64,000 bases of DNA, from the NCBI GenBank assembly GCA_009691725.1, contig SIAP01000004.1, positions 49,917 to 113,916 on the forward strand, given 5' to 3'. The stretch is from Phycisphaerales bacterium (GTDB lineage Bacteria > Planctomycetota > Phycisphaerae > Phycisphaerales > SM1A02). The position numbers and the translations under genes are program-made. Shown here piece by piece: positions 35,219 through 46,692 of the stretch. The notes beneath the pieces are model-generated. The model was not told the DNA's origin and made no database searches. It was given only the letters and a program-made list of their open reading frames with translations. How positions within the stretch are numbered: position 1 is the stretch's first letter; each line of letters begins with the position of its first letter.

Positions 35219-36181
35219 TCACCATTCATCGATTGCGGTGAGATGCACCTCTGGCTCGTTGCGCCGCATGGTCAGGTCCGAGAGTGCTTCGGGGCGCTCG
35301 TCAAACGCGACACGATCGACTGAAAAGAACCCCTCGAAACTCCACTGCGGCATCTTGGCTTCGACATGATCGTTCACGAGTTGTTCCATTTCTGCAAGGC
35401 TTCCCGCAGTCGCCCAGACGGTGATGTACGCGCCCTTTCCGCGGCGATCCTCCCGAACTGCGAGCACAATGGCGTGCCAGAGAACCATGCCCAACCGCCG
35501 CCCACTCTCGTCCACATTGGCCTCGGGATCCACGTCCAATTCCAGGTCCCACGCCTCGCGCAGTTGCAAGAGGATCTCGTCGAGATCTGGACTCTGATCG
35601 TCTTCGGTTGCCAAAACTTCACGCAACTGTGAGGGCGGTTCCGCGGCATGATCGATGTCATGTGGCCATGTCTCGAGCACCTCGCGAAGTCCATGCCGAG
35701 CGAGCATCTGTTCAACTTCCCTGCGCATTGCGATTGGCACGTTGATCAGGAGTCCCTTCCATGTGTCCAGAAAAATCTCGACGAAGGGATGCTCGGCGTT
35801 CGCTCCCGCGCCGATCGACCCATCCTCAAGCAGGATGGGCTCAAATCGTTTCCACACTTTCAAGAAGTTGCTCGTCGGAATCATCTCGGAGCCGAGATAA
35901 ATGTCCAGGGCACGGTACGCATCGCGCGATCCGATTTCGACGATGGGAACCACCTCTTGCGGTAGAAACTCAAATGCATCGCGCATCACCGCACTCAGAC
36001 GATCATGGCTCAGAACAACATGAAAGGCGTAGGTGTCTGGATCGCCCTCTTCGCCTGGGGTGTACTCGAGCGTGTATCCCTGCTGAGGCGCAGGAAGCGA
36101 GATAGGTTCGATGCCGAGTGGGAATTGATATCCCTCCACTTCGGAACGTTTGAGATCATGTCGGAGTTCGTACTCACGCAT
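35219..36181 (-). CDS. Protein of unknown function
   Basis: 320 residues, acidic, cytoplasmic by appearance (no signal peptide or membrane helix). Visible stretches are MREYELRHDLKRSEVEGYQFPLGIEP at the start, a TYAFHVVLSHDRLSAVMRDAFEFLP segment, and the strongly acidic EDDQSPDLDEILLQLREAWDLELDVDPEA in the middle. A C-terminal WSFEGFFSVDRVAFDE follows. I recognise no family. It lies 9 bases downstream of a YkgJ-like gene on the same strand and may share its transcript. Its stop abuts livF. Confidence 0.75.
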   Translation of the reverse strand: MREYELRHDLKRSEVEGYQFPLGIEPISLPAPQQGYTLEYTPGEEGDPDTYAFHVVLSHDRLSAVMRDAFEFLPQEVVPIVEIGSRDAYRALDIYLGSEMIPTSNFLKVWKRFEPILLEDGSIGAGANAEHPFVEIFLDTWKGLLINVPIAMRREVEQMLARHGLREVLETWPHDIDHAAEPPSQLREVLATEDDQSPDLDEILLQLREAWDLELDVDPEANVDESGRRLGMVLWHAIVLAVREDRRGKGAYITVWATAGSLAEMEQLVNDHVEAKMPQWSFEGFFSVDRVAFDERPEALSDLTMRRNEPEVHLTAIDEW

Positions 36182-36190
36182 CGCCGAATG

Positions 36191-36724
36191 TTAGGGAGGG
36201 GAGGCGCTGGAAAGAACCCCCCTCGCATCCGCATCGGCAAGCGCATTCAGAAGCCATGTCCATTCCGCGCAGAGATAGGGGACTTCATGCTCGTCATGGA
36301 TCGCACGAATTGCTCGGTGGATTGACTCAGAGAGGATTGACTGCCAGGCGCCATCACCCCGATCGCAAAAGTAACTCCGGCATCCGCTTGGACGATTCTC
36401 ATGGATGGAGCAGAGCGTGCCGGACAGGTATACGCACCGACCGCCGTGCATCGCGCGACGGACTGCGTCGCGGCTTCCCGTGGTGCGCTCCTTGCGCCAG
36501 ACCCACATCGCCTCCAGCCCGGTGACCGCCAGCAGATGCCCATGTTCTTGGAAGTGGCAGCACTTGCCGGACGCAAGGCACACGGGCCGGTGGAGTGTTG
36601 TCACAGTCGCCGCATGATCGTGCAATGCAAGGAATGCGCCATCAATGGCGGCGATGCGCGACGCGTTCCACCAACGGTGGATCGTCTCGTCGGTCGGCGC
36701 ATGATCAGGAAGAAATGGATTCAA
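36191..36724 (-). CDS. YkgJ-type Cys-cluster protein (first of two)
   Basis: 177 residues with a TTG start at 36724. Cys residues form the pattern LASGKCCHF at about residue 52-60, then GGRCVYL, GTLCSIHENRPSGCRSYFCD. YkgJ-family proteins use such Cys to bind a zinc or iron-sulfur cluster; their cellular role is poorly known. The TTG start is the first in-frame start and lies 12 bases after the stop of the second YkgJ gene, which makes one transcript likely. Sequence between the two copies is quite different apart from the Cys pattern. Confidence 0.78.
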   Translation of the reverse strand: MNPFLPDHAPTDETIHRWWNASRIAAIDGAFLALHDHAATVTTLHRPVCLASGKCCHFQEHGHLLAVTGLEAMWVWRKERTTGSRDAVRRAMHGGRCVYLSGTLCSIHENRPSGCRSYFCDRGDGAWQSILSESIHRAIRAIHDEHEVPYLCAEWTWLLNALADADARGVLSSASPP

Positions 36725-36736
36725 CGCACGTGTGAC

Positions 36737-37210
36737 TCACCAAGGGGCAGACTCGTTGTCCGCGGCGTCGCGGTCTCGAAGAATCCGAATCTCCTCGATG
36801 GGGATGAGCTTCCCTTGATCCATTCCTGGACATGGGGTTCTTGATTTGGCTCCCTTCCAGTCCTGTGGAGTACGCAGATTCTCCGGCCAGAATGGCCAGG
36901 TCCGACACTGCACTGGTCGAGCCAAATAGACGCGGCAGAGCGCTCGTCCGGGTTGGCTGGTGCGGTCGAGAAAGACACAGTCAAATCCATGGACCGTTTC
37001 AGTCTCGTTGAGCGATCTTCGCTTTGTGATCTCACGCGTGAAGCGCGCTGTGAACTCTTCGTCAGTCACTCCGAGCGCAGATGCCATCGCATGACCCTCT
37101 TCGTCGGTGTACCAGACGGCGCCTGGTCCGCCCGTGCAACAGTTGCCACACTGGGTGCAGGAAAACCGAAGCCCATCTTTGTACCAAGGTCCGTCTGGAG
37201 GGTTCGTCAT
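36737..37210 (-). CDS. YkgJ-type Cys-cluster protein (second)
   Basis: 157 residues. LRFSCTQCGNCCTGGPGAVWYTDEE at the N terminus is the YkgJ/FliB-type CxxCGxCC motif; CVFLD, ALCRVYLARPVQCRTWPFWPEN and SRTPCPGM supply the later Cys. It begins at an ATG, 52 bases from the 13-bp repeat array. The product probably binds a metal cluster; a role in metal handling or post-translational change has been suggested for the family but is unproven. It is upstream of a second YkgJ gene in the same operon. Confidence 0.85.
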   Translation of the reverse strand: MTNPPDGPWYKDGLRFSCTQCGNCCTGGPGAVWYTDEEGHAMASALGVTDEEFTARFTREITKRRSLNETETVHGFDCVFLDRTSQPGRALCRVYLARPVQCRTWPFWPENLRTPQDWKGAKSRTPCPGMDQGKLIPIEEIRILRDRDAADNESAPW

Positions 37211-37260
37211 GTGTGCCGTCGCGGTGGAACAATACCAACCCCTGCAAAAACCAATCTAGG

Positions 37261-37351
37261 CCCAGCACGCCAGCCCAGCACGCCAGCCCAGCACGCCAGC
37301 CCAGCACGCCAGCCCAGCACGCCAGCCCAGCACGCCAGCCCAGCAGACCAG
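37261..37351. repeat. 13-bp tandem repeat, seven copies
   Basis: cccagcacgccag is repeated head to tail six times exactly (37261-37338), and a seventh copy (37339-37351) differs at two positions. The array lies in the 179-bp gap between the YkgJ gene and the rpoC stop, directly downstream of rpoC. It has no spacers, so is not CRISPR. Unit identity suggests recent slippage. Confidence 0.95.
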
Positions 37352-37389
37352 TTGGGAGTCAGCGTGCAGTCACTTCCCTTGTCGAGAAC

Positions 37390-40300
37390 TCAGTTGCGGT
37401 CGTCGGCGCCGCCAAACGCGGATCCGTCGCTTGACTCCAAGATCAGTTCGGCCTTGGGAGCATGGGCAGACAGGTCCTTGATTGTTGGCGCACTTCCAAT
37501 GCGATCAGCTCCGAGCGCTTCAGCGGCAGACGCCGCAGCTTCCATCTCGGCAACTTCTGAGAATTCTTCGCCGACATTCTCCACGAGGTACTTGATCGAG
37601 AGGTTGGTGTACGCCTCGAATCCAGTTCCCGCAGGGATGAGATGACCCAGCAGAACATTCTCTTTCAATCCAACGAGGGTGTCGACTGCGCCCTTGAGTG
37701 CCGCTTCGGTGAGCACCTTGGTGGTCTCTTGGAAGCTCGCACCTGAAAGGAAACTCTCGGATTGCAGCGATGCCTTGGTGATGCCCAAGAGAAGTCTCCG
37801 TGCGAGCGCGCGCTTTGGACGACGCGTCTTGGCGATCGCCTTGCCCGCCAATTCGGCTTCGATGTTGGCCAGCTTGATCTCGTCCTTGCTAGCAAGTGTG
37901 CCCTTGACCAGAGTTGTTCCACCGGCATCTTCGATGCGAAGCATGCTGTCGAGCGCCTCGTTCACTTCGACGAAGACATAACGCTCAACGACATCATTGG
38001 GAAGCAGAGCGGTATCGCCTGGTTCGACCACGCGAACCTTGCTGACCATCTGACGAAGCACAACTTCGATGTGCTTGTCCGAGATCGGCACGCCTTGAGC
38101 ACGATAGACATTCTGGACTTCAGTCAGCATGTACCGATACAACTCGTCCAGACCCTTAATCGCAAGGATTTCAGTCGGTGTGAGCGCACCCTCGGTGAGG
38201 GGGTCGCCCGCTTCGACGACATCGCTCGAGTGAACGAGGAGTCGCTTGCCCTGGAGCACATAGTGATCCTCAGCCAGTTCTTCTTTCGCACCATCTGCGT
38301 GGATGCGAATCGTCATCTTTCCGCGCTTCTCATTTGGAAGCAATTCGATACGCCCTGAAATCTTGGCCAGCACAGCGGGATCTCGTGGAATGCGTGCCTC
38401 GAAGATCTCTGTGACGCGTGGAAGTCCGCCGACGATGTCGGCAGATCGTGCGGTGCCCTTGGGCGTGTACGCAATGCGCTGACCCGCCATGATGACCTGT
38501 CCATCCTTGACTTCGACGTGCGCCTTGGCAGGAAGATGGTGCAAGTCCAAGACCTTGCCGGACTCGTCTTCAATAGTGAGTCGCGGATGCTTCTCGCCCT
38601 TGTGTTCGATGACAACCATTTCGTCCTTGTTTGCCTTGCGCTCAACGCGGACGGTTTCGCCTGCTTCGATATCTCGGAAGCGGATTGTTCCGCTCTTTTC
38701 TGCAAGGATCGGCGACACGTGCACATCCCATTCGAGAACCGCATGACCCTTCTTGACTTGCTCGCCGGGGGCGACCATCAACAATGCACCGTACGGAACC
38801 TTGTACTGTTCGAGTGCGCGACCCTTGGCATCCATGACTCGCACTTCGCCGGTCTTTCGAATCGCAATTCGATAGGAGCGATCACCTTCGACGACTTGAA
38901 CGTCGCCGCAATCGACGAATTCGATCGTCCCAGCCTGCGTGGTCTTCCACTGGTTCTCCGTTGTCGCGCTCACTGCGATTCCACCAGTGTGGAAGGTGCG
39001 CATCGTGAGTTGGGTACCAGGTTCACCGATGGACTGAGCCGCAATGATTCCCACTGCGAGGCCCTCTTCCACCAGTTTGCCAGTGGACATGTCCATCCCG
39101 TAGCAGGTTGCGCAGACACCGCGCGAGGTCAAGCAGGTCAGTGGGCTTCGTACCCACACCTTGCGCTGTCCAAGCTCTTCGATGAGGCGCGCCTTGTCTG
39201 CAGTGATGATCTCGTTCTTTGCGACGATCGTGCGATCCGTCCTCGGATCCACGATGCTCTCGCAACTGGTGCGACCCTTGATGATGTCGCGCAGCGGAAC
39301 ATCAACCTCTTCACCCTTATAGACGGGCTCCTTGGCGATGCCGACTTTCTCGCCGCAATCGTGCTCAATGACGACGACCGACTGGGCGACATCACACAAC
39401 TTTCTGGTGAGGTACCCCGAATCCGCAGTTTTGAGTGCGGTGTCGGAGAGTCCCTTTCGAGCACCGTGTGTCGATGAGAAGTACTCGATGACCGAGAGAC
39501 CCTCGCGGAAATTCGACTTGATCGGAGTCTCCATGATTTCGCCGCTCGGCTTCGCCATCTGCCCGCGCATTCCCGCCAGTTGCTGCATCTGCGTCTTGTT
39601 TCCTCGGGCGCCTGAATCCATGAACAGATAGACGGGGTTGAGATACCGCGCTGCAGGGCTGGCAGAAGAGGGAAGTCCAGCCACATTTCCAGCGACATCC
39701 TTCGTCCCAGCAGACTGAGTCCGTCGGTCGGTCTTGAACGTCTCCATCAACAAACTTGAGAGACCGTCGCGGCACTGCGACCATGCATCCATGACGTGAT
39801 TGCGGCGCTCGTTGTCGGTGATGTTGCCATCATCAAAGCTCCGTTGCGCAGCATCGACCTTCTTCTGGCTGTCCGCGATCAATTTTTCTTTCGCCTTTGG
39901 AATGTTCAAGTCGGTGATGCCGAATGAAAGTCCACTGGTGGTACTCGCCTTGAATCCTGTCTCCTTGAGTGCGTCGAGGAGTTCGATCGTCGCGGCCTTG
40001 CCGTTGCGAGCGAAGGTGTCATCGATGACGCGTGCAGAACCCTTCTTGCCGAGCGAACAGTTATAAAACGGCAACCCTGTCGCAAGGATCTCTGAAAAGA
40101 GGACGCGGCCAACAGTCGTGCGAATGCGCCGATGAGCGGGGGATGGCAGGGCCGATTCCGTCTGTCCGTTGACAACTTCCGAGAAACGATCAAGTCGAAT
40201 GTCGATCCACTCGTGCACGCCGATCTTGCGAAGATCGTGGGCGAGCAGGAGCTCCTGCACATTTCCGAAGCATGGCACGGTCGATCGCTTTCCAGGCTGA

Positions 40301-41868
40301 TCCACCGGAAGATCAATCGGGGCTGCGGTCAAGAAGTACACGCCCATCACGATGTCTTGCGAGGGGCTGACAATTGGATTGCCGTTGGCCGGGCTGAAGA
40401 TGTTGTGCGTGCTCATCATGAGCACAGACGCTTCGATCTGCGCTTCAAGAGAGAGCGGCAAATGCACCGCCATCTGATCGCCGTCAAAGTCTGCGTTGTA
40501 TCCAGCGCACACCAGAGGGTGAATTTTGATTGCGTTGCCTTCAACCAGGACTGGTTCGAATGCTTGGATACCCATGCGATGAAGCGTGGGGGCTCGGTTC
40601 AACAAGACGGGGTGGTTCTTTGTGACTTGCTCCAGAATATCCCACACCTCTGGGGCTCGGCGTTCCAGCATGCGTTTCGCACTCTTGATCGTGTCCGCAA
40701 GTCCGTGCTCCTTCAGTTTTCGGATGATGAATGGCTGGAACAATTCCAGAGCGATCTTCTTGGGTAGTCCACACTGCCAGAGTTTCAACTCTGGACCAAC
40801 GACGATGACTGATCGTGCGGAATAGTCAACGCGTTTGCCGAGAAGATTCTCGCGGAATCGACCCTGCTTTCCCTTGATCATGTCGGTGATCGACTTCAGT
40901 GGTCGATTGCTCGACCCAAGGACTGGTCGACGGCATCGACCATTATCAAACAATGCATCAACGGCCTGTTGCAGCATGCGCTTTTCGTTGCGAATGATGA
41001 CTTCAGGAGCGTTGAGATCCATCAACTTCTTCAATCGGTTGTTTCGATTGATGATGCGTCGATAGAGGTCATTGAGATCGCTCGTCGCAAAGTTGCCGCT
41101 CTGGAGCAGGACCAGTGGGCGCAATTGTGGCGGGATCACTGGAATGACATCCAGCACCATCCATTGTGGTTCATTCTTGGATCCGCGAATCTGTTCGATC
41201 AGCTTCAGACGCTTCGAGAGATCCTTGTTCTTCTGCTTGCTCTTGGTCTCGGCAAGTTCTTGGCGAATCTCTGCTGATTCTTTGGCAAGATCCAGAAGGT
41301 CAGGTGACAACAATTCACGGATGGCTTCGGCACCCATCATGGCCGTGAAATTGCCGCCATGCTTTGCGACCATTTCGCGGTACTCGTCGTCGGTGAGAAC
41401 CTGCTTGAATTTGAGATCTGTCGACCCTGGATCCGTCACCACATAGTCCTGGAAATAGACGACCTTTTCAATGTCGCCGGTTCTCATCCCAAGCAATGTT
41501 CCAAGGCGGCTTGGCAGTGCCTTGAAGAACCAGATGTGGACTGCAGGTGCAGCGAGGTTGATGTGCCCCATGCGCTTTCGGCGCACTCGTGAGTGGGTGA
41601 CCTTGACGCCGCACCGATCGCAAATAATGCCTTTGTACTTGGTGCCCTTGTACTTGCCACATGCGCATTCATAGTCGCGCTCTGGTCCAAAGATCCGTTC
41701 GCAGAAAAGTCCGTCCCGCTCTGGTCGGTAGGTTCGGTAGTTGATCGTCTCAGGTTTCTTGACTTCGCCAAAGCTCCAACTGCGAATGTCATTTGGACTC
41801 GCCAGTTGGATTCGGACTGCACCGTAGTCGTTGACTCGATCAAAAACACTTTCTGCCATGCTGTTCAT
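37390..41868 (-). CDS. rpoC: DNA-directed RNA polymerase subunit beta'
   Basis: 1492 residues from the ATG at 41868 (a second ATG three codons later is possible). The N-terminal zinc ribbon has Cys 68, 70, 83 and 86 (CACGKYKG...CDRCGV), and the catalytic loop [12 protein letters not shown] supplies Asp 460, 462 and 464. The trigger-loop region is in [17 protein letters not shown] and the bridge helix in [12 protein letters not shown]. The length is larger than in E. coli (1407) because of extra C-terminal and internal sequence. It follows rpoB by 44 bases. Confidence 0.97.
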   Translation of the reverse strand: MNSMAESVFDRVNDYGAVRIQLASPNDIRSWSFGEVKKPETINYRTYRPERDGLFCERIFGPERDYECACGKYKGTKYKGIICDRCGVKVTHSRVRRKRMGHINLAAPAVHIWFFKALPSRLGTLLGMRTGDIEKVVYFQDYVVTDPGSTDLKFKQVLTDDEYREMVAKHGGNFTAMMGAEAIRELLSPDLLDLAKESAEIRQELAETKSKQKNKDLSKRLKLIEQIRGSKNEPQWMVLDVIPVIPPQLRPLVLLQSGNFATSDLNDLYRRIINRNNRLKKLMDLNAPEVIIRNEKRMLQQAVDALFDNGRCRRPVLGSSNRPLKSITDMIKGKQGRFRENLLGKRVDYSARSVIVVGPELKLWQCGLPKKIALELFQPFIIRKLKEHGLADTIKSAKRMLERRAPEVWDILEQVTKNHPVLLNRAPTLHRMGIQAFEPVLVEGNAIKIHPLVCAGYNADFDGDQMAVHLPLSLEAQIEASVLMMSTHNIFSPANGNPIVSPSQDIVMGVYFLTAAPIDLPVDQPGKRSTVPCFGNVQELLLAHDLRKIGVHEWIDIRLDRFSEVVNGQTESALPSPAHRRIRTTVGRVLFSEILATGLPFYNCSLGKKGSARVIDDTFARNGKAATIELLDALKETGFKASTTSGLSFGITDLNIPKAKEKLIADSQKKVDAAQRSFDDGNITDNERRNHVMDAWSQCRDGLSSLLMETFKTDRRTQSAGTKDVAGNVAGLPSSASPAARYLNPVYLFMDSGARGNKTQMQQLAGMRGQMAKPSGEIMETPIKSNFREGLSVIEYFSSTHGARKGLSDTALKTADSGYLTRKLCDVAQSVVVIEHDCGEKVGIAKEPVYKGEEVDVPLRDIIKGRTSCESIVDPRTDRTIVAKNEIITADKARLIEELGQRKVWVRSPLTCLTSRGVCATCYGMDMSTGKLVEEGLAVGIIAAQSIGEPGTQLTMRTFHTGGIAVSATTENQWKTTQAGTIEFVDCGDVQVVEGDRSYRIAIRKTGEVRVMDAKGRALEQYKVPYGALLMVAPGEQVKKGHAVLEWDVHVSPILAEKSGTIRFRDIEAGETVRVERKANKDEMVVIEHKGEKHPRLTIEDESGKVLDLHHLPAKAHVEVKDGQVIMAGQRIAYTPKGTARSADIVGGLPRVTEIFEARIPRDPAVLAKISGRIELLPNEKRGKMTIRIHADGAKEELAEDHYVLQGKRLLVHSSDVVEAGDPLTEGALTPTEILAIKGLDELYRYMLTEVQNVYRAQGVPISDKHIEVVLRQMVSKVRVVEPGDTALLPNDVVERYVFVEVNEALDSMLRIEDAGGTTLVKGTLASKDEIKLANIEAELAGKAIAKTRRPKRALARRLLLGITKASLQSESFLSGASFQETTKVLTEAALKGAVDTLVGLKENVLLGHLIPAGTGFEAYTNLSIKYLVENVGEEFSEVAEMEAAASAAEALGADRIGSAPTIKDLSAHAPKAELILESSDGSAFGGADDRN

Positions 41869-41912
41869 AGTTGGATCTTTCGCAAAGATTTCAGAGTTCG
41901 ATACAGACCGAA

Positions 41913-44900
41913 TCAGAGCACTGGAGCAGCAGCTTCGCCGCCCACTTTTTCGAGCTGAATGTTCAAGCACAAGCCCTTGATTTCTTGACACAACACATCG
42001 AAGACCACAGGCATTCCAGCTTGCAGCGTGTTGTCGCCCTTCACCATGGACTCGTAGATCTTCTGGCGACCTTCAATGTCGTCGCTCTTGACGGTCAGAA
42101 GTTCTTGGAGCACATATGCGGCGCCGTAGGCCTCGAGCGCCCACACTTCCATTTCGCCGAATCGCTGTCCTCCAGTTCGTGCCTTTCCACCGAGCGGTTG
42201 CTGGGTGATCAGGCTGTAAGGACCGGTCGATCGGGCATGGATCTTGTCGTCCACCAAGTGATGGAGTTTCAGCAGATACATGTAGCCGACGGATGTGCGT
42301 TGATGAAACGCTTCTCCGGTTCTGCCGTCATACAACTGCACCTTGCCATCTTCCGGCATCAGTGCCAACAACTCGGTCGGCGATCCTGGATTAGCGCCAG
42401 TCGCTTCGAACTTTGCGACGCGATCGTTGACATGCCCATTTGCTTCGCGGATCGCATCGAAGATTTCAATCTCCTTTGCGCCGTCGAAGACCGGCGTGAC
42501 GGCTTGGAAACCAAGCACGCGAGCAGCCCATCCAAGATGCGTTTCGAGAATCTGCCCAACATTCATGCGACTCGGCACGCCGAGCGGGTTCAGCAGGACT
42601 TCGACTGGTGTTCCATCGGCGAGGAACGGCATATCCGCTTCCGGAACGATGCGAGCGATGACGCCCTTGTTTCCGTGCCGACCAGCCATCTTGTCGCCAA
42701 CTGAGAGTTGTCGTTTGGTCGCGAGGTACACCTTGACCATTTCCAACACTCCCGAAGGAAGTTCATCGCCGCGCTTCATGTGATTGACGCGACGATCCTT
42801 CTCACGAAGGAGAGTTTGAATGCGAGGCCAGAACTGACCATGCGTGACCAACGCCTGCTCGCGCAATTCCTTCGAACCCTTGATCCACTTATCACTGAAG
42901 AGATCAATCTGCTCGATGATGACATCGGGAACGTCGCTCGCACCGACGCGCTGGCGTGTCGATGGATCGATCATGTCCGTCCCAGTGATCCGATTGATCT
43001 CAGTCGCCATCTGACGGAAGAGTTGGACCGCCTTGGTGTTCATCAACTGTTCGAAGGCTGAAATGTCCTTCTTGAGTTGGCGCTTTTGCTCATCCGTTTG
43101 GTGCTGGCGGCGGCTGAAGTGTTTCGTGCCAATCACAACACCTTCAGTGCCTGCTGGCACATCAAGGGAATCGTTCTTCACATCTTCTCCGGCGCGGCCA
43201 AAGATCGCATGCAGGAGTTTCTCTTCCGGAGAAAGTTCGCTCTTGGATTTTGGGCTCACTTTGCCCACGAGGATGTCGCCGGGGGAGACTCGCGCACCGA
43301 CCCGAATGACCCCATGCTCATCGAGATTGCGCAATGCCTGCTCGGACACATTTGGGATGTCGGCCGTGAACTCCTGCTTCCCAAGTTTCGTTTCGCGCAC
43401 TTCCACATCGAACGATTCGATGTGGATGGATGTGAAGGTGTCATCCTTCACGAGCCGTTCGCTGATCACGATCGCATCTTCAAAGTTGTATCCGTCAAAG
43501 GTGTTGAATGCGACGAGCACATTCTTGCCGATGGCGAGTTCGCCTTGACTGGTGCTCGCGCCGTCGGCGAGGATCTCACCGGCTTTGATGCGTTGGTTCA
43601 CTCGAACGATGGGCTTCTGATTCTGGCAGGTCTTTTCGTTCAGCCCAACGAATTTTCGCAGTACATATTCATCGGCATTATCGACGATGATGCGCTCCGC
43701 ATCGACAAAGGTCACAGTCCCGGCGCGTTCAGCCCGAACGATCATTCCGCTCGACCGACCGACGACACGCTCCATCCCGGTCGCCACAAGCGGGGGATCC
43801 ACCTTCACCAACGGCACAGCCTGCCGTTGCATGTTTGAGCCCATGAGCGCACGATTCGCATCGTCGTGTTCGAGGAATGGAATGAGTGCGGCCGAAACTC
43901 CAACGGTTTGCTTGGGGCTGATATCGACATACTGCACTTCAGATCGGTCTGCAGTTTCGAGTTCGCCTTCCTTGCGGACGAGGACGAGAGCCTCGTTGAT
44001 CGAACCGGCAGCATCGAGCGTCTCGCTCGGTGCCAACACGCTGCTGATCTCCTCATCGGCGCGCAAGCTCACTGTCTTTCCAGTGATTTTTGAGTTCTTG
44101 ATCTCGCGGTAGGGCGTCAGCAAGAACCCATAGTCGTCGACGCCGGAATAGATTCCCAGGCTGGCGATGAGTCCAATGTTTGCGCCTTCAGGCGTTTCGA
44201 TGGGGCAGATTCGACCGTAATGTGAGATGTGAACGTCGCGCACCTCGAAGCCAGCGCGCTTTCGATTCAATCCGCCAGGGCCCAGCGCAGAAAGGCGTCG
44301 TTCATGAACCAACATCGAAAGCGGGTTCGTTTGATCGACCACCTGCGAAAGTTCACTCCGTCCGAAGAAGAACTCGATTGCGCTGGAAATCGACTTGGAA
44401 TTGACGAGGTCCGCAATCTTGTATGAATGATCGGTTGGATCCTTCACGCTCATCCGCTCTTGCACCGTGCGCTTGAGCTTGAGGAACCCCTTTCGCATTT
44501 CTTCCGTGGCCAACTCATCAAGTGTGCGAAGTCGGCGATTCCCCAAGTGATCGATGTCGTCGACATGTGCATAGGATCGTCGATTCGGATCGGTGGGACG
44601 GCGCAACTCCATGAGATATCGAATCACCGCAAGAAAGTCTTCGGCGCGCAAATGCTGTGCAGTCTCGTCGGGTTTCCTCTCGTCGACCTTCTTCTCGTCA
44701 ACTGATTTGTACTTTGGATCACGCGCAAATTTGCGATTCACGCGGAATCGCCCGACGCGTCCAAGGCGGTAGCGATTCGTGTCGCGGAACTTCTCATCAA
44801 AGAGGTCCTTGGCCTTCTCGACCTGCGGCGGATTGCCAGGACGGAGCCGCGCGTAGAGGCGCAAGAGCGCAGCTTCGTGTTCGGTCGCTTCGGCGAGGAA

Positions 44901-45767
44901 GTCCAACTTCTCTTCGGCGAGTGTGTTCAGGATGAGCGGGTCGCCAGGGTTGCAGATTGCGCGGACCGTCTTGAGACCGCTCGCCTGAATTATCGGCACC
45001 TTGTCGCCGAAGGGCAGCCCGATCTTGCAGAGTTCCTCGCCAGTGTCCTGATCAATGATGAGTTCTGCGGAATAGTGCTCCGGCTTGAGTTTTTCGACAC
45101 GGACATCTTCAACCTCATAGAAGTGTTCCAGAATCTTCTCCGAGTCTGACCATTTCTCATCCATCGCGCGCAGGAATGTCGTCGCCGCCAACTTGGTGGA
45201 CTGGTCGATTCGCATCGCCAGCACATCCTTCTTCGTCACTTCCAATTCGATCCACGATCCGCGCTCTGGAATGATTCGCGCACTGTGCAGAGGCCGATCC
45301 GAAACGCTGGACGCAATCGAGAAGTCAACGCCAGGAGACCGATGCAACTGGCTGACGATCACCCGTTCAGATCCGTTGACGACAAACTCGCCACCGCCGA
45401 GCAGGATTGGGATGTCGCCGAGGTAGATGTCTTCTTCGAGCACATCTGCGCCACTCTCGCGGTGCAACTTCATCTTCACGCGCCACGGGTAGCCGTAGGT
45501 CAAGCGCAACTCGCGGCACTCGGCTTCCGTGTGCACGGGTTCGCCGAAGGAATACGAGATGAACTCAAGTTTCATCTGCCCGTCGTAACTCTCGATTGGG
45601 AAGATCTCGAGCAGCAGTGACTGCAAGCCGAGGAACTTCTCGCGTGAGCCCGGCGCCACATCCTTTTGCAGGAATCGCTCGTACGCGGCTTGTTGCACGC
45701 GCGTCAAGTTTGGAACGGGGATCGCGTCGCCGCGCTTAGAGAAATCACGAACAGTTCTCGTGGTCAT
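41913..45767 (-). CDS. rpoB: DNA-directed RNA polymerase subunit beta
   Basis: 1284 residues from the ATG at 45767, which has AGAGGTG 5 bases upstream; an in-frame GTG two codons earlier overlaps that site. Conserved regions include the rifampicin-region motif [22 protein letters not shown], then [24 protein letters not shown], and HGNKG. The C-terminal [26 protein letters not shown] is normal. The substrate-side and rifampicin pocket appear standard (NPLSMLVH in place of the usual NPLSEVTH). A 428-bp leader with a hairpin separates it from rplL. Confidence 0.97.
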   Translation of the reverse strand: MTTRTVRDFSKRGDAIPVPNLTRVQQAAYERFLQKDVAPGSREKFLGLQSLLLEIFPIESYDGQMKLEFISYSFGEPVHTEAECRELRLTYGYPWRVKMKLHRESGADVLEEDIYLGDIPILLGGGEFVVNGSERVIVSQLHRSPGVDFSIASSVSDRPLHSARIIPERGSWIELEVTKKDVLAMRIDQSTKLAATTFLRAMDEKWSDSEKILEHFYEVEDVRVEKLKPEHYSAELIIDQDTGEELCKIGLPFGDKVPIIQASGLKTVRAICNPGDPLILNTLAEEKLDFLAEATEHEAALLRLYARLRPGNPPQVEKAKDLFDEKFRDTNRYRLGRVGRFRVNRKFARDPKYKSVDEKKVDERKPDETAQHLRAEDFLAVIRYLMELRRPTDPNRRSYAHVDDIDHLGNRRLRTLDELATEEMRKGFLKLKRTVQERMSVKDPTDHSYKIADLVNSKSISSAIEFFFGRSELSQVVDQTNPLSMLVHERRLSALGPGGLNRKRAGFEVRDVHISHYGRICPIETPEGANIGLIASLGIYSGVDDYGFLLTPYREIKNSKITGKTVSLRADEEISSVLAPSETLDAAGSINEALVLVRKEGELETADRSEVQYVDISPKQTVGVSAALIPFLEHDDANRALMGSNMQRQAVPLVKVDPPLVATGMERVVGRSSGMIVRAERAGTVTFVDAERIIVDNADEYVLRKFVGLNEKTCQNQKPIVRVNQRIKAGEILADGASTSQGELAIGKNVLVAFNTFDGYNFEDAIVISERLVKDDTFTSIHIESFDVEVRETKLGKQEFTADIPNVSEQALRNLDEHGVIRVGARVSPGDILVGKVSPKSKSELSPEEKLLHAIFGRAGEDVKNDSLDVPAGTEGVVIGTKHFSRRQHQTDEQKRQLKKDISAFEQLMNTKAVQLFRQMATEINRITGTDMIDPSTRQRVGASDVPDVIIEQIDLFSDKWIKGSKELREQALVTHGQFWPRIQTLLREKDRRVNHMKRGDELPSGVLEMVKVYLATKRQLSVGDKMAGRHGNKGVIARIVPEADMPFLADGTPVEVLLNPLGVPSRMNVGQILETHLGWAARVLGFQAVTPVFDGAKEIEIFDAIREANGHVNDRVAKFEATGANPGSPTELLALMPEDGKVQLYDGRTGEAFHQRTSVGYMYLLKLHHLVDDKIHARSTGPYSLITQQPLGGKARTGGQRFGEMEVWALEAYGAAYVLQELLTVKSDDIEGRQKIYESMVKGDNTLQAGMPVVFDVLCQEIKGLCLNIQLEKVGGEAAAPVL

Positions 45768-46195
45768 TGTCACCTCTGAAAATTCTCGATCGAACCCAAG
45801 TTAGAATCCAAAGTGGAATCCATCTCCAAACCCATTTCGAAACGCTTGCTCGCCACTTCGCTCATGCACACCGTTGACATCAGCCGTCGCGATGTGACTC
45901 GCTGCAGTTGATGTTTCGTGGATTTCCGGACAGATGCGGGAGCGCGCGCCAAGTCCCGAAGAATAACAGGGAACTCGGAGATTGCGCAAGGGGGAGCTGG
46001 GTCGAAATCTGGAAATTTGTTGGTTTTCCACTGGGGATGGACCTGAGCCCTCGGCGGTTTCGGGACTACACGGACTGGCTGGATTGTGGAAATTGAAAAC
46101 GCCCCGCCAAGGTCGGCGGGGCGTTGAGTTCAGTTCGGCAATCGCGGATCGTCGCACTTCCTGCGCCGATCAGCTGAAAGCCCCCGTCAAATCAC
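45768..46195. other. rplL-rpoB intergenic leader (428 bp)
   Basis: The only gap over 300 bases in the window. It holds the GC-rich hairpin at 46098-46125 and otherwise no gene with family features; open frames here (for example 45801-46157 minus) show no signal of being real. No clear -10/-35 pair for rpoB was found, but one may exist between the hairpin and rpoB. Confidence 0.7.
46098..46125 (-). terminator. Hairpin between rplL and rpoB, possible attenuator
   Basis: On the minus strand AACGCCCCGCC is followed by a 6-base loop and the exact complement GGCGGGGCGTT, an 11-bp perfect stem. TTTTC follows at once, then AATT, giving a short U tract. It sits about 70 bases after rplL and 330 before rpoB, the same place as the partial terminator that lowers rpoBC expression relative to ribosomal protein genes in E. 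coli. Confidence 0.75.
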
Positions 46196-46594
46196 TCACT
46201 TCAAAGTGACTTTGCCACCAGCAGCTTCGAGTGCCGCCTTCAACTTTTCAGCATCTTCCTTTGGAATGTGCTCCTTGATGGCCTTTGGTGCTCCATCCAC
46301 GAGATCCTTGGCTTCCTTGAGACCAAGTCCGGTGGCTTCGCGAACAACTTTGATCACATTGATCTTGGTTGCGCCAGAGTTCTCCAGAACCACAGTGAAA
46401 TCGGTCTGTTCGACGACCGCAGGTGCGCTCGCGGTATCGCCAGCTGCAACCATCACAGCACCGCCAGCAGCTGGTTCAATTCCGTACTTGTCCTTCATGT
46501 ACTCAGCCAAATCGACTGCCTCTTTGAGGGTCAGTGAAGCGATGGAATCTCCCATCGCTGAGATCTTTGCGTCAAATGTTGTTGTGTCAGACAT
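46196..46594 (-). CDS. rplL: 50S ribosomal protein L7/L12
   Basis: 132 residues from the ATG at 46594, which has a strong AAGGAG ribosome site 9 bases upstream. N-terminal dimerisation domain ([28 protein letters not shown]), Ala/Gly-rich hinge, and C-terminal factor-binding domain with [28 protein letters not shown]. It forms the flexible ribosomal stalk that recruits translation factors. Between rplJ and rplL (98 bases) a small 6-bp hairpin at 46631-46646 may affect translation or mRNA stability. Confidence 0.97.
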   Translation of the reverse strand: MSDTTTFDAKISAMGDSIASLTLKEAVDLAEYMKDKYGIEPAAGGAVMVAAGDTASAPAVVEQTDFTVVLENSGATKINVIKVVREATGLGLKEAKDLVDGAPKAIKEHIPKEDAEKLKAALEAAGGKVTLK

Positions 46595-46692
46595 GTGCGA
46601 TACTCCTTCAAGAAAATGCCCTCCAGAGGCGACACCACAAGGTGTCATTTGATCCCGTGAAGGACCAGTGGAGTGCGGTTCAACAAATCAGA

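Noticed and set aside
37261..37351. Repeat array as a CRISPR
   Set aside because: Units are 13 bases and directly adjoining, without spacers; no cas gene nearby.
45801..46157. 118-residue minus-strand open frame in the rplL-rpoB gap
   Set aside because: It overlaps the GC-rich hairpin, has an atypical composition and no ribosome site or family motif.
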